NCBI RefSeq assembly: GCF_964355755.1
Contig: NC_092672.1
Coordinates: forward strand, 26,782,501 to 26,846,500
DNA length: 64,000 nucleotides
Direction: 5' to 3'
Source of the DNA: Antedon mediterranea
Taxonomy: Eukaryota; Echinodermata; Crinoidea; Comatulida; Antedonidae
This document shows, piece by piece, positions 46,418 to 57,989 of this stretch. The first letter of the stretch is position 1; every line of letters starts with the position of its first letter. Under the pieces are notes generated by a model. That model saw nothing but the letters and a program-made list of their open reading frames with translations. It had not been told where the DNA came from and searched no databases. The translations under genes were made by a program, and so were the position numbers.

Positions 46418-46475
46418 ATTAAGGGGACACTTTGTTGCATCCCAATGGTTTCCCCTTAATAGGGATGTTACTGTA
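46418..46475 (-). mobile_element. CAGTAGAAC-type MITE end
   Basis: GGGGACACTTTGTTGCATCC, CCCCTTAATAGGGATG, then TTACTGTA as the terminus; same grammar as 56917-56985. Confidence 0.45.
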
Positions 46476-47139
46476 TTAATATTAATATTATTAACAATAT
46501 TAAATCTATGAAAACATTGTAAAAACCACTATATCAGTGTATGAAGCAGAAACTGTACAAAGATCTGTTCACACATGTTTTTAGATATTATCTTTTAATA
46601 TATTTCCAAAACCTGTTAGCTTATCAATATTTTCTACATATATTCCTTTTTTTATACACGTTATCATTTAACACATTTTTTTTTCTCTTTTTAACAATTT
46701 CATCATTTTAAATCTCATATGCAAGAAGAATGTGCATATTTACATACATAAAAGCATTGATAAATACACATACATAAACAGCTTACAAAAAAAAACACAC
46801 ATGAAATGCAAATTTGTCTGGCTGTTTACTGTATCATTTTGCGATTATCTATTCACACCTACAGTTATTTTATCTCACATGACATAAACTTAATAGGTTT
46901 ATACTAGGAAACAATTAGTGGAAACAACTACAAAAACTGACTTGGATAATGTTGTGAAGGCCCAATGTACAAGAGAATGTCTCACATGGCATAAACAACA
47001 TAGGTCTGAACTAGAAAACAAGATCGTTTACACATACAGAGTTAATTAAGTTTACATCTCACAAAAAACCTCATATGTCTGAACTAGGAAAGAATTAGTG
47101 GAACCAACATATGACAACTGACATGGACTCTCAAAAACT

Positions 47140-47427
47140 AAGTACCACAAACTTCATAAAGGTTTTTAATAGATTTGTTAAATAAGTTCTTCCAAACGGA
47201 ATACGAAGGAGGGGGCGAGACAGAAGGCCGACATCAAGTTCGCGACAATGAGGGAGCATATTCCGAAATATGTCAGAGGCAAGAAGTTTCTCACCAAAAG
47301 ACAACACTAGACCCACCCTCCTCGTCGCAAGCGATGGGAGACCGGCGATCTTGCACGCCTCTTCATACATGTGATCAGTCCCTAGTATTATTCGAAGAGC
47401 TCGTTTCTGGATTCAAGGTACAATACT
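47140..47427 (-). pseudogene. LINE reverse transcriptase C-terminal fragment, minus strand
   Basis: From about 47427 the minus strand reads IQKRALRIILGTDHMYEEA, then LPSLATRRVGLVLSFGEKLL and RTYLTNLLKTFMKF. This is the conserved C-terminal segment of non-LTR (CR1/Jockey-like) reverse transcriptases, in which 'QKRALRIILG', a short helix pair and an R-rich tail precede the stop. No catalytic domain remains, so it is a dead 5'-truncated copy. The overlapping plus frame at 47175-47429 is its shadow. Confidence 0.8.
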
Positions 47428-47429
47428 AA

Positions 47430-49148
47430 AAAAAGAGTGAAAGAAACGACACTGTACAATACAACATCCAATTTTCACACTTATCAACTCCACATAAAAT
47501 GTAAATTAAAATTGATTATTAATAACTTTTACGGATAAAGTTTAACCAGGTAAGATATCGTATCACGCACATATCGACTTATCTATAATTGCAGCAAGCA
47601 TACAAGTGACAGACATAGCAAGAATGAACATGGTGAACGTACTGCTGTTACACAGGACATTGAAAAGCGTAACAATCAATCAACTATTTAAACAGAAAAG
47701 TAATTTAATCATTAACATATGTAATTTAATATTGTTTGGATACAACACCAATATTTGAATCAATGGCATTGTAATTCAATTAGTAGCTTACAAATCTATA
47801 ATGTTCTTGAGATAATTTCTTGGAGCTGCAAACGATATGGTGTTGAAATAAAGGGGCTTTGGTATAGAGCTATAGCAAAACTTTCATAACATAATGAATT
47901 AATAGAAGTTAAATATTCACTTTATAATGTGGCCACATACAGATATTTGGAGAAGTGAAAACAATTGAAATCAGTTTTTATGGTCTACACCCAGTGTATG
48001 AACAAAAATATTAGAGCCGAGATGCCAAAAGACAATAAAGTAATAAGAAGTTAAATCAATAACAACAATAAAAAAACAAAAACAAGAACTAATTACTTTA
48101 GGATAAAGTAAGTGAATATCTTTAAAATTGAGATAATTTGACCAATAAATGTTTACATACATGTTTAAATAAAAGGATACAAGATGTTGTCTCGTACACA
48201 CTTATAAGTATTAAAGAAAACAAATCGGAAGTAATTTTAAATGTTATAAATCTCTTTAGACATTTTGTCAAATAAATAAGTAGACTCATTTGTTAAATAA
48301 ATGAGTATAAATTGAAGAAATTTTGTATAATTATGATACTATTCCATAACTTAACTCCAGTATAACTGATATATTTTTTTCCAATATTTATTTTAAGAGG
48401 TATGAATAAATCATCATTATTGCTAGCAGAATAGATATGTATATCAATTGCTTTCTTAGGAGAAAATTAAATATGCATATATACCATATTTCAGTTCATG
48501 CATCGGTACCAATCCTAATAACAATATCACGGTATTAATATTATTAGGACTGAGCTGATATGGAGCATATACCAGCACCATATTGACATTGTGACCGTTT
48601 TAGAAAACAATGTTGTCGCAATTTATTCAATAATATGGTACCTCTCTGACTGGCATGCTGTACATTTTAATATTCCTCACCGCATATTTATACTAAATAT
48701 AATAACAAAAAAAGGATTGGTGTGGGAGTGGGGAGACATTTAAAACCTATTGGAGCATACTAAACTATACTAATTTACGAAAATCGTGACTGAGAATGTC
48801 GCGATAAATTTCAGTCAAATTATAGTGGCAAACTGTGAATTATTAATTTGTATTGGTTATTTTAAATAAAGCTTTTAATAATACAGGTTATGGCCTGGGT
48901 CTTATCACTAGGACGGCAGAATATCTGTCGACGAGTAACAGTCAAATACGACTCTCAATCTAAAAGTCCCTAATCGCAAAAACAACGCCATGGTCAAATC
49001 TAAAAATATAAAATATATTCTGTATTGATTGTGGTATTAATAATATTGAAATATTTAATTCAAATTAGTTATCTTACAAATCAGTATAAATGACCTCTGC
49101 ATAATAATTTAATTCACCATGTGTTTCATAATGCTGATTATTAAATAT
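47430..49148. other. Non-coding stretch
   Basis: No gene seen. A small hairpin CCTAATAACAATAT/ATTAATATTATTAGG lies at 48513-48548. Confidence 0.5.
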
Positions 49149-49272
49149 ATTATATATGCTAAATTAAATATATATATATGCTCAATTAAATATATATATA
49201 TATATATATATATGCTAAATTAAATATATATATATATATATATATGCTAAATTAAATATATATATATATAAT
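49149..49272. repeat. Compound AT microsatellite
   Basis: Runs of AT dinucleotides separated by GCTAAATTAAATATATA, four to five cycles. Confidence 0.95.
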
Positions 49273-49538
49273 TTATATTCTACTTCTTGTTGGTCCAATT
49301 TGCATTCTATAGTTATTCGTCAAAATCATAAATACATTTATATCGACGGAATAGATTTATTTCAGTAGAGAATAATCGCAAGCGTTGTTTGAGAGTAATC
49401 ATGTACGTTGTTAAACCATAATCTATCCACAATTTAGGATCGATTTTAGGTAACATGCTTGAATGATAGAATGTGATTAGAATAAAAAAATAAGAATAGT
49501 TTCATAAAACAGATACAAACTGTTTGTATATATATTAC

Positions 49539-49893
49539 TTTAAAGATGTATTGTCCCCCTGAAAAAATAATTCTTAAAACAATTTTGGTTGAATATTCCA
49601 TTTTAAAGCAACATAATAGTTATCCACTTTGACCAAAAATTGGATCGAAAAAATATGTATTTACCTGAAAAAATTTAATTGAAGGCAAAAAATGGTCAAA
49701 TTGGCTGCCAGCCAATGCATTTTTGGTTGAATTTAACCATTTATTTTGTCATTTTACTAGTGAAAACATAATTTTGTTTGTTTTTTTTTCTATGGAAGTG
49801 ATTAACTTTATTAAAACTACAACATAATATATTCAAAGTCTGATTTAATTAATCTTCATTTTTCATGTTTTTGGGGGACAATACATCTTTAAA
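49539..49893 (+). mobile_element. MITE family A, full-length reference copy (355 bp)
   Basis: TTTAAAGATGTATTGTCCCC at the left and GGGGGACAATACATCTTTAA at the right form perfect terminal inverted repeats of about 20 bp, ending in TTAA. The interior is AT-rich with no frame, so it is non-autonomous. At least nine other copies lie in this window. Confidence 0.92.
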
Positions 49894-49971
49894 CAAGAAA
49901 AATAAAAAAAACTGTAAACTCTAGTAAACAGTAGAAACCATTTTTCCTGTTAAAACAAATCAAGGGTAATG

Positions 49972-50064
49972 TACTACAGCAAACCTTAATTCAGAGGGAC
50001 ACCCATTTGGAAGTGACATTTTATTGGGTCCCGAAAGAGTCACCATAGGGTCCATCTACTGTAA
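49972..50064. mobile_element. CAGTAGAAC-type MITE
   Basis: CTACAGCAAACCTTAATTCA at the left, GGGTCCATCTACTGTA at the right, with GGGACACCC and GGGTCCCGAAAG between. Ends are weakly inverted. Confidence 0.45.
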
Positions 50065-50069
50065 TATAC

Positions 50070-50990
50070 TGCTGAATAAATGAATGTGTAAAAGAAAAAA
50101 AAATACACATTAAAACAATTCTTGGAATTAAAAACTTCCTTCTTGATTATGCAGATTATTCAATTTAAATTCAATTTGTTTTCAATAATAATAAAATGTT
50201 ATTATCACAACAGAATTAAAAATAATTACAAAGTAAGTTTTTTTTGTGTCTGAAATGTGTAATCTAATGGGACATCATGGTCAAACTTAATGGTTTATTT
50301 TTATTTATTTATCTAGAAATTCACTTTGATTCAGTGACAACAAAAAAATTGTAATTAAAACGAAAGGAACGGTAGGAAATAAAGGAACAAGAAACCCCAT
50401 GCAATCATAAAACAAGCTTAATGTTATATTTTCTATCCTAAATAATAAGCTTTAGCTTTGCTTTATCCCTTTTTAAAGGAGGCTGCTAGATTATGAGAGA
50501 GTCATGTTTTGTCGTTAATTGCAATGTACTATCACAAACCAGTATATTTACATTATATTTTTCATTGTTGATTATTTAAAAAAATATATATATATACTAT
50601 AATTTATATTCTCGCATCAATCAATAAAAAGACAGTAACGTCCCAAAAAAAGAGCACAATCTCAGTTGATATTGTTATGTTTGTTTATATCAAGATCCTA
50701 GCATATAAATGTACTTTACTGGATAGAAAACCATACAACTCATTATCATAATTACTATAAACTATTAAAGTTAAAACTGATGTTAATTCATATCGGCCAA
50801 TCCATTATACCAGCATGATCCATGACATTAACCAGCATTAAAATTAATATATATAATTGCAATATTAATAAATAATCATAAAAATAATTATTATTCTGCC
50901 CTGTGGGTTAATCTAGAAAGTCTACGTCTATGAGGACGAGATAAAAACATGCATAAGGAATACGACAATGGCAAAAGCAGGTTTGAACTA
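50070..50990. other. Non-coding stretch
   Basis: AT-rich; no gene or paired repeat seen. Confidence 0.5.
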
Positions 50991-50999
50991 ATTCCTCTC

Positions 51000-51100
51000 A
51001 GTCTCATGCTAGTCTCCCGTTCTCATGCTAGTCTCCCGTTCTCATGCTAGTCTCCCGTTCTCATGCTAGTCTCCCGTTCTCATGCTAGTCTCCCGTTCTC
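51000..51100 (+). repeat. 20-bp tandem repeat, five copies
   Basis: CTCATGCTAGTCTCCCGTT plus one base, nearly identical copies. Confidence 0.97.
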
Positions 51101-52100
51101 TCAACATTACGCCACATTACTGCTTCTTGTTAGTCTCAGCAAAACATTACCATCTATTATAAGGTATAATAATAGGTAATTATATTATAATATTCACTTT
51201 AAAAAAAGACAAACAATGAGACTGGATAATAATGTACAGGATATGTGATGAGTGTTTTGTTAAATGTACTAGTAATAAATAACAAAATCCTAAGGTCAAT
51301 AAAAAGCACATTTAAAATCTTGATACACTAGACCCTTTTCTTTGGGACCTATCAAGGACTCTATCAATGGAAATTAGTTTTTTGAGCTAAACTGGAAAAT
51401 CTTATTAGTGCAGTTTTCAGTAAAAGCAATGTTATAATTTGTTAAAGACATTTTTCAAATAAAACTTCCTGTAAAAGGAATGACGAGCAATACATAGTTT
51501 AACACCACAGCCAACAACTTTTCAGGAGACTATGAGGAAACAGTTGGGTCACAAAGGTGTCATCCAAAATACCCAGTGCATCTTTCAGACAAGGTAGAGT
51601 TACCCCAGTGATCCATTTCAGCCCCCATAATCAATTAATGCATTGAGTTAACCAGTAAACCACAATTGTAGTGGTCCTTATACAGAACTATATTATTAGT
51701 AATACGGCGCTTTCAATTTGTGACGACCAAATGTTATGCTAATTCATTGTGCGCATGCAGTGATATTGGGAAACGTGTCTTTGCTCCTCACCTTGACATA
51801 GGTTTGATGGTTTCTAGGTCCAGGCAAATCTACAGACCCTTATTAATAAATGGAATTTCTCTATACCACAAGATCCACTAAATAATTGTAGATAAAATAA
51901 ATAAAGGAGAACTAAACCTATTGAGATTTAGATCATTTCAAGAATCTGATGAGCTTAACTCATTTTGCCATACAAAATGTACAAACTAGCTGCAAAGACA
52001 GGGTTTCAACTTCAGCCAGTTTGAAAACTTTGACAAAAACACTTGAAAAGAACACAACAGTAAAATACAAATATGACAATAATACTCAAAAATAGAAACT
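51101..52100. other. Non-coding stretch left of the candidate UTR exons
   Basis: No coding frame or named repeat. GACCCTTTTCTTTGGGACC at 51331 may be a CAGTAGAAC-element remnant. Confidence 0.45.
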
Positions 52101-52105
52101 CTTAC

Positions 52106-52163
52106 CAGGTTTCCTGAAATCCTTTTCATCTGATGCTCGTTAATTTCCAAATGAAACTAATTT
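52106..52163 (-). other. Candidate 5' UTR exon (58 bp)
   Basis: Read on the minus strand it has a strong acceptor (TTTTTGTTACAG at 52164) and a strong donor (CCTG|gtaaga at 52106/52105). All three frames contain stops, so it would be non-coding apart from a short upstream frame beginning ATGAAAAGG. Joined to 16335 it places TGA just before the PLC-eta ATG. Linkage to PLC-eta across about 36 kb is inference; it could belong to another transcript or be chance. Confidence 0.35.
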
Positions 52164-52452
52164 CTGTAACAAAAAGACACAAATAACATTGAACTTCAAA
52201 TCACAACTCCCTGAGTAATACAAGTACATCGACGACGACAGGAAATATAAGTGAACTTCCGACTAATTAAGTTAACATGCAAGAAATGCATAACAATTGC
52301 ACCAACGATACCTTGCAATAACTGTAAATCAATGAGCAAAAATAGTAATGCAGTATGTAAAGCAGAAATTACAGACTGCTGCTACGGATTGTGATACATA
52401 TAATAACTGCTATACAGGTTTGTAGATATATAACATATAATACTTTTCATAC

Positions 52453-52481
52453 CTAAATTGCTGCTGAGCCAATGCTGGCTA
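52453..52481 (-). other. Candidate upstream non-coding exon or transcript start
   Basis: A minus-strand segment preceded by TATATGCACAG and followed by the donor TTTAG|gtatga at 52453/52452. It lies 290 bp upstream of the 52106-52163 candidate exon. It may be a small internal UTR exon or the 3' end of a first exon. No coding capacity. Confidence 0.25.
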
Positions 52482-52486
52482 CTGTG

Positions 52487-52557
52487 CATATAAGAAAGCA
52501 GACAGTTTTACTGAAAGCAATCACTAAACTTATCAACAAACTACATTCTGATTGGTT
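52487..52557 (-). promoter_or_regulatory. Possible minus-strand promoter elements (CCAAT box, weak TATA)
   Basis: AACCAATCAG on the minus strand at 52557-52548 is a good CCAAT box. TTATATG near 52490 could serve as a weak TATA element. Both sit just upstream of the two candidate UTR segments, at plausible spacing. No CpG island is visible. Confidence 0.25.
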
Positions 52558-53038
52558 AAAACCATTCATATGCAAATGAGTAAAAGTAATTCATCTCCCA
52601 ATGAGATTTGTCAATACTATTGAAAGATGAAGACTAGAATCAATTCAATATTGAACATGTAATTGTAGTATAATTAAATAAAAACAATTTTCAATAACAA
52701 AACAAATATGAAGTGACATTAAAGTATTGATAAATATTTTGTTTCCATAAAAAAAGAACAGCAGATACTTTTACAGGTTAGTGGCCTTCTAGGTCATCGA
52801 AAGTTATAATGTATTTGATGTGTCCAATTGCAGTTGGTCGTGATAATGACATTTTGATTATAACCGATTACATCGTAAACGACTGAAATACAATGCATGT
52901 CAGGAGAAAGACTAACGATACATAGATAAAGAGTTTGTTTAAGGGTAATCCTGTTCACTAATGAAAAACGATTTAAACAAAATTAATAATTATCATTTCC
53001 AAACTAATATATACAACCTTTAAAGTATCATTTTCACT

Positions 53039-53105
53039 GTGATAATAATAATAACAGAAATTTTTATAGCACTAATTCAAACTTTATCAAAGGCGCATAA
53101 AGTGG
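53039..53105 (-). mobile_element. Possible LINE tail, minus strand
   Basis: On the minus strand: TGCGCCTTTGATAAAGTTTG, then GCACTA-like, TATAAAAATT and a TTATTA tail, the grammar of L2-like 3' ends. The plus frame 53039-53263 overlaps it and is not recognised as a gene. Confidence 0.35.
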
Positions 53106-53265
53106 TCAATAAAAATTCTGAAAAAGGTGTTCTGAAAGAAGATTTGGTGAATTACGAACAGAAAATGATGAGTTCCAAAAAAGAAGGGCTTGAAAGGAAA
53201 AGGCACGTTGACCATATGTTTTGGTTTTGTGCTGAAAAGATGGAACTGTCAATAGATGGATGACT

Positions 53266-53432
53266 TAAGCTATTCCTACACTATCAAACTAGTTTGACAA
53301 AAAAGTGTGATGTGCCTAAATATGGTAGTGATATTCCAAAATATGGTAGTGATATGACATTGTTTATGTCTCTATATGTGCACATCATAGTTTTTGTCAC
53401 ATAAAGTTTGATAGTGTAGACAGGGAATTAGT
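53266..53432. mobile_element. MITE family B copy
   Basis: CCTACACTATCAAACTAGTTTG to AAAGTTTGATAGTGTAGACA, split here in two halves with an internal duplication of ATATGGTAGTGATAT. Confidence 0.88.
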
Positions 53433-54377
53433 AGGACATACAGTGTGCTAGGAGATTACATACGATTTAAAAGTAATTTAATACACACAATACATATCAC
53501 AACAGGACATTCATAAGAAGTCATTTAAAAGGGTTAATCAATTCGACAGTCTGGGTCTTAATCTAGACATAGAGTAAAATGTTTTGTACTGTGTTTTTGC
53601 AAATATTGGAAAAGTGAGGTGGACCATCCTTGACCATCTGGTTGGAATTTAAAGCTATGTTCAGACACACAGGGTTTCTTATCCTAAGCAGGGTTATGGT
53701 AGTCTGAAGTTAAAAGTCAAAGGAACGACGATTAACTTTCATAAGTCATAGATTTTAAAATGCAATGATAATCACTGATAATGGTTGTGTCTGTTCATTG
53801 GCCAGCATCAAAATATTTAAAGCATCGCAAAGAGGGTTTGAAAGCTTGCCTCTTACGTTACTACCTTTGTGTATAAACAATCTTATGCAATTTTACAATT
53901 ACTATGTCCACAATGCTCCTTTATATAAGCTGTGAGTCTGAAAATACACCAAAGAAGTTTAAACTCTGGAAGGCTAGAACTAATAAATAAAACTAAAACT
54001 AAATGTTGACATATCTAGTGGTAACTATCACTCATATAACTACAGAAATACATTAATTAGCATAGATCGCTGTAGGAGAAGATTTAACATTTCAGTCTGC
54101 CTGTGTAAAAAGGTCATTTTAACAGAACATGTTTGCATCAATGATTTATTACTAAATCTATGTCAATTCAATGCCATTGTCAAGTATTGGTCAAAAAATG
54201 TATTTTTAGATTTATAATTGAGAACAATCAGAATAAAAGCTTTGATTCCTTGCACATTCATGATTTGTGTATGAACTGAATATCCAAGGTTGATGTGTAT
54301 AATCAAACAGGCTGCAAAAACTTGTCACCAATCAAAATTTAGAATCTTGTTTATTAAAGAACATGAATCATTCTCCA

Positions 54378-54610
54378 AAACATGAAAAATGAAGATTAAT
54401 CAAATTATTTTGTAATTTTACAGTTATTCACTTTTGCAGGAAAAAAACCACCAAAAAAATAATAATTAGTCAAAATAAATGGTTAAATTTAACCTTTTGT
54501 CCAATAGACAATGTATTCTGGTTGTCTATTTTTTCTTTCTTTAGATTTTTTTCAGGAAAATCATTTTTTCAAATACAATTTTTATTCAATTATTATGTGA
54601 CAAAAAATTC
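54378..54610 (-). mobile_element. MITE family A copy, minus strand
   Basis: Begins AAAAATGAAGATTAATCAAA and keeps AAATAAATGGTTAAATTTAA. Both extreme ends are degraded. Confidence 0.75.
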
Positions 54611-54817
54611 CAAATAGCCTTACATATTTTTTTGTTGTTGATTCAAATATTAAAAAAATATTGTTTTTTACTTTTAATTTTAAGTACTAAATGCCACCAT
54701 AAATGTGATGACAGGCAAGACTTTCTTGAAGATCAAGGGCTCTCTGTTTGATAAGGTTTACATTCATGACGATGACATTAACTTTTTGTTTGGCAAAATG
54801 TCAAAGTATATATTTTG

Positions 54818-54960
54818 TATGTTTTATTATTATTATTATTATTATTTATTGCCAAAAACCAGATACAAACAAACAAAAACACAGAAACTAAGGGAGTAGG
54901 CAGGAACCTAAAAGTGAACCTAATCACTATAACAAGAGTTCAGGTTCCGTACTCCCAAAG
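54818..54960 (-). repeat. ATT microsatellite with probable retroelement tail
   Basis: Eight ATT units at 54822-54848 are followed by GCCAAAAACCAGATACAAAC and GGGAGTAGGCAGGAACC. The arrangement is like a minus-strand LINE/SINE 3' end; family not identified. Confidence 0.4.
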
Positions 54961-54964
54961 TAAC

Positions 54965-56065
54965 AACAATGATATATAATAAACTATATAAAAATATTTC
55001 TTTGTTTCTGTACTATAATCAGTGTAGTAACGGCTATGAGCGCTCACAGGCTAAAAGACCAGAGCATGAGCAGCGCCGGAATTAGAATTATGAGTGCTAA
55101 ATCAGGGCCACTGACGATATAACATCTAAAATAAATTTCAAGTAAATGATATATGACCTGAATAATTATATACAAATAGGGCAGGTCTTGATTTTCTAAG
55201 AAATTCAATATATTAGATGTCAAAAAAGTTTATAATTCTTGAGGAATCTGTATTTTCAATATACTGTAGCCTGCAAATATAAAATATTCCACCCCATGTC
55301 GCTATCTGCATTTATCTAAGTATTTTGCTCAGTTTCTGATTGCTTGATTTTATATATTTTACACAATACTGGTAACTAAGTCTCCTGTATGTGAGTCACA
55401 CTCCTGCATAATCTCATTTTTAAGCCGAATGTATAATATTATTCATAATGTAAATAAACAAAGCATACTTGAACCAGCTGTCCTCCACCTCCTTTAAAAT
55501 TCGTCCATGAAAGGGATGGAATTAAAACTAAACTTAACTTTGAGGTCTGAATCCGAGAAACACACAGAGTAACACTGGTATTAAAACACTATAAATTAAA
55601 ATGACATTGACTCTCTTTATGTTATTATAATATTATCACTATTGTTAAAGTAATTATATCTAAATGAAGCACTTCCTGAATGGGTCAATACAAACCACTT
55701 CAATTTAGTTCAAGTATGATTACATGTGCTATAAAGGAAACCCAGCAGATGGCAACAGTAGGAATGCACGGACGTGGTACTGTAAAGGGAGAATAGAGGC
55801 GGACCTAATATGGTATGAAGAAGAACAAATGAACAGGAAAGAAGGGAAGCAGGAAGAGAATCAGGGATGGAGGCAGAAGCAGTGGCCAGAAACCAAATGA
55901 GATGGAGAGAAAATGTAATCCGTCCTTATGTGACACAGGGCACAATGAGGTTATGTGAGTATTTGTCAAGCACTTCTAAAACAGTTTCCTCTAGGTTTTA
56001 CATTTGTAACTTTTATATTAATAACTTGCTCTTCCACTACACTGTAGGTCTTGCGATGTTCTGAT
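54965..56065. other. Non-coding stretch
   Basis: No supported gene. The plus frame 55867-56064 has no recognised similarity. Confidence 0.45.
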
Positions 56066-56068
56066 TAC

Positions 56069-56392
56069 ACAGGCAGTCATAGGTGACTAGATGTTACATT
56101 CTTCAACAACATGGTCCTTCCCTAAAGGGTCATGTGATGTTCTGACATCACTGTTCCTCCCCTAAAGGGTCATGTGATGTTTTGACAGCCATATACAGAC
56201 ACTCATAGGTAGACTATTATGTTACACACTTCAATAACATGCTCCTCCCCTAAAGGGTCATGTGATGTTCCGACAGCCATACAAAGGCAGTCATAGGTGG
56301 ACTAGATTACACTCTTCAATAACATGCTCTTCCCCTAAAGGGTCATCTGATGTTTTGACAGCCATATACCGGCACTCATAGGTGGACTGGAT
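56069..56392 (+). repeat. Four imperfect tandem copies, about 50-100 bp
   Basis: CCCTAAAGGGTCATGTGATG, GACAGCCATATACAGACACT and ACTCTTCAATAACATGCTC alternate. CCCTAAAGGG itself is palindromic and recurs four times. Confidence 0.92.
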
Positions 56393-56916
56393 GTCAAATA
56401 TTTTCACACATACAGTATTATAGAAAATAAAAACCAATAAAATCCTACCTTTTTAAAATCTGTTTCCTCAGAACTTGACAAGATATCACATTATCCTTTC
56501 ACACCATTCAATTGATTGAGAGCATTGATTTCTGTCAAAAATAAGTTGATCTTAGCTATCATGTTGGATGCTTTCCTCACGTTTAACTAACCCAACAGAA
56601 TCGCTCGATTTCTATTGATCTGCCGGTGGGAATCTTGTCACAAATCACTTTATGCATGACACTTAGTCTGTCCTCAGCAGTGAGTTCATCAAACGTTTCT
56701 GCAGCTGAGTCAACCTTCCTCGTGCAATGATAATAATATTTAACTTTTCTGAAACTCAAAAGTAAACCATTCAATGACAAATATTTTTTGTTTTTAATTT
56801 CAATTATTATTTAGAAAGGGTAAACACTTTCATCTGAACTTGCAGGCAAGCTGATATCCGACCCTCTCTAAAATAAAAACATAACAAAAAATAACTATAC
56901 AGTAGAACCCCTATGA

Positions 56917-56985
56917 AAGGGTACCTTTGGGACCCAACAAACATCCCCTTAATAGGAGTGTCCTCTGAGTAGGGGTTGACTGTAG
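56917..56985. mobile_element. CAGTAGAACCCC MITE (Tc1/pogo-like)
   Basis: TACAGTAGAACCCCTA at the left and TAGGGGTTGACTGTA at the right are inverted and bounded by TA. It is the best preserved short copy in the window. Confidence 0.65.
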
Positions 56986-57000
56986 TGTTAAAACATATAA

Positions 57001-57132
57001 TTCTCTATAATACAATACTATAAATTCTCTATAATACAATACTATAAATTCTCTATAATATACAATACTATAAATTCTCTATAATACAATACTATAAATT
57101 CTCTATAATACAATACTATAAATTCTCTATAA
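57001..57132 (+). repeat. 25-bp tandem repeat, about five copies
   Basis: ATTCTCTATAATACAATACT plus ATAAA repeats, nearly identical. The minus frame at 57042-57227 is its translation. Confidence 0.96.
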
Positions 57133-57659
57133 TGCATAATTCCTCTGACTTCAGAATGACCCCATTGTAAATACTGTACTGTAATTCTGGTGATAAGCAG
57201 GCTTAATTGTGTAATCCAAGCATTCAACTTTTCCTTTCTTTGTGTTGTTCTTTATGAATGCAAATATGTCAACCAAAATTATTTAGCCTGAACTGAGCTA
57301 TGGTGAACTGACAGGAAGATTTTGAAACCAGTAAACAATTTAGAACAAAAAAGTGTTAGTTTTGAAACAAATTAAATATCACACATGCCATAAATGATTT
57401 ATTTGGCATCACAACAAAAATCTATTTATTTATTGGGAGGTCTGAAAATGTTACTATAACTACATTGAACAATAGAGTACTGGAGACTTATCACAATCCA
57501 TTTATTAACAAAAACCGTGAATTCCCTATGTTTAAATAAACATAAAGACATATATTTTTCTTACTAACAAATGTGGACATTTAAAAAGCTAACTGTAATC
57601 TGGTAAGCTTTTAAAAATTATTTCAGGAACATTAACTTAGACATAGGATGCTATTGTAC

Positions 57660-57932
57660 AAAACCAATTGATTTAAATTCTACATGAAAAAAACAAAAAA
57701 TAATGGTTTCATGTATGAAATGACAAATCAAATGGTTAAATTCAACCAAAAACCATTAACTGGCAGCCAAATTGACAATTTTTTTCTTTAAATTACAGTT
57801 GTTTTAGGTAAATACATTTTTTTTCAATCCAATTTTTGGTCAAAGTGGATAACTATTATGTTACATTAAAATGGCATATTAAAGAAAATGTTGTTAAAGA
57901 ATTATTTTTTCAGGAGGACAATACATCTTTAA
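57660..57932 (-). mobile_element. MITE family A copy, minus strand
   Basis: GGTTAAATTCAACCAAAAAC, GGCAGCCAAATTGACAAT and the end GGAGGACAATACATCTTTAA. It stops just before the 57990 satellite. Confidence 0.85.
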
Positions 57933-57989
57933 TATTCAATTTCTTCCTTTTGTTTCTACACACCTTCAACAGAAAATGCATGACAATTC

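Larger units (their letters stand above)
44740..47130. other. Non-coding stretch
   Basis: AT-rich, containing one small tandem duplication (45185-45275) and one CAGTAGAAC-type fragment (46420-46475). No gene seen. Confidence 0.5.

Noticed and set aside
47175-47429. Plus-strand 84-codon open frame
   Set aside because: It is the shadow of the minus-strand LINE reverse transcriptase remnant, whose reading frame matches known C-terminal motifs.
53039-53263. Plus-strand 74-codon frame with lysine/glutamate-rich tail
   Set aside because: Looks mildly protein-like, but it starts inside a probable LINE tail, has no splice context and no recognised similarity.
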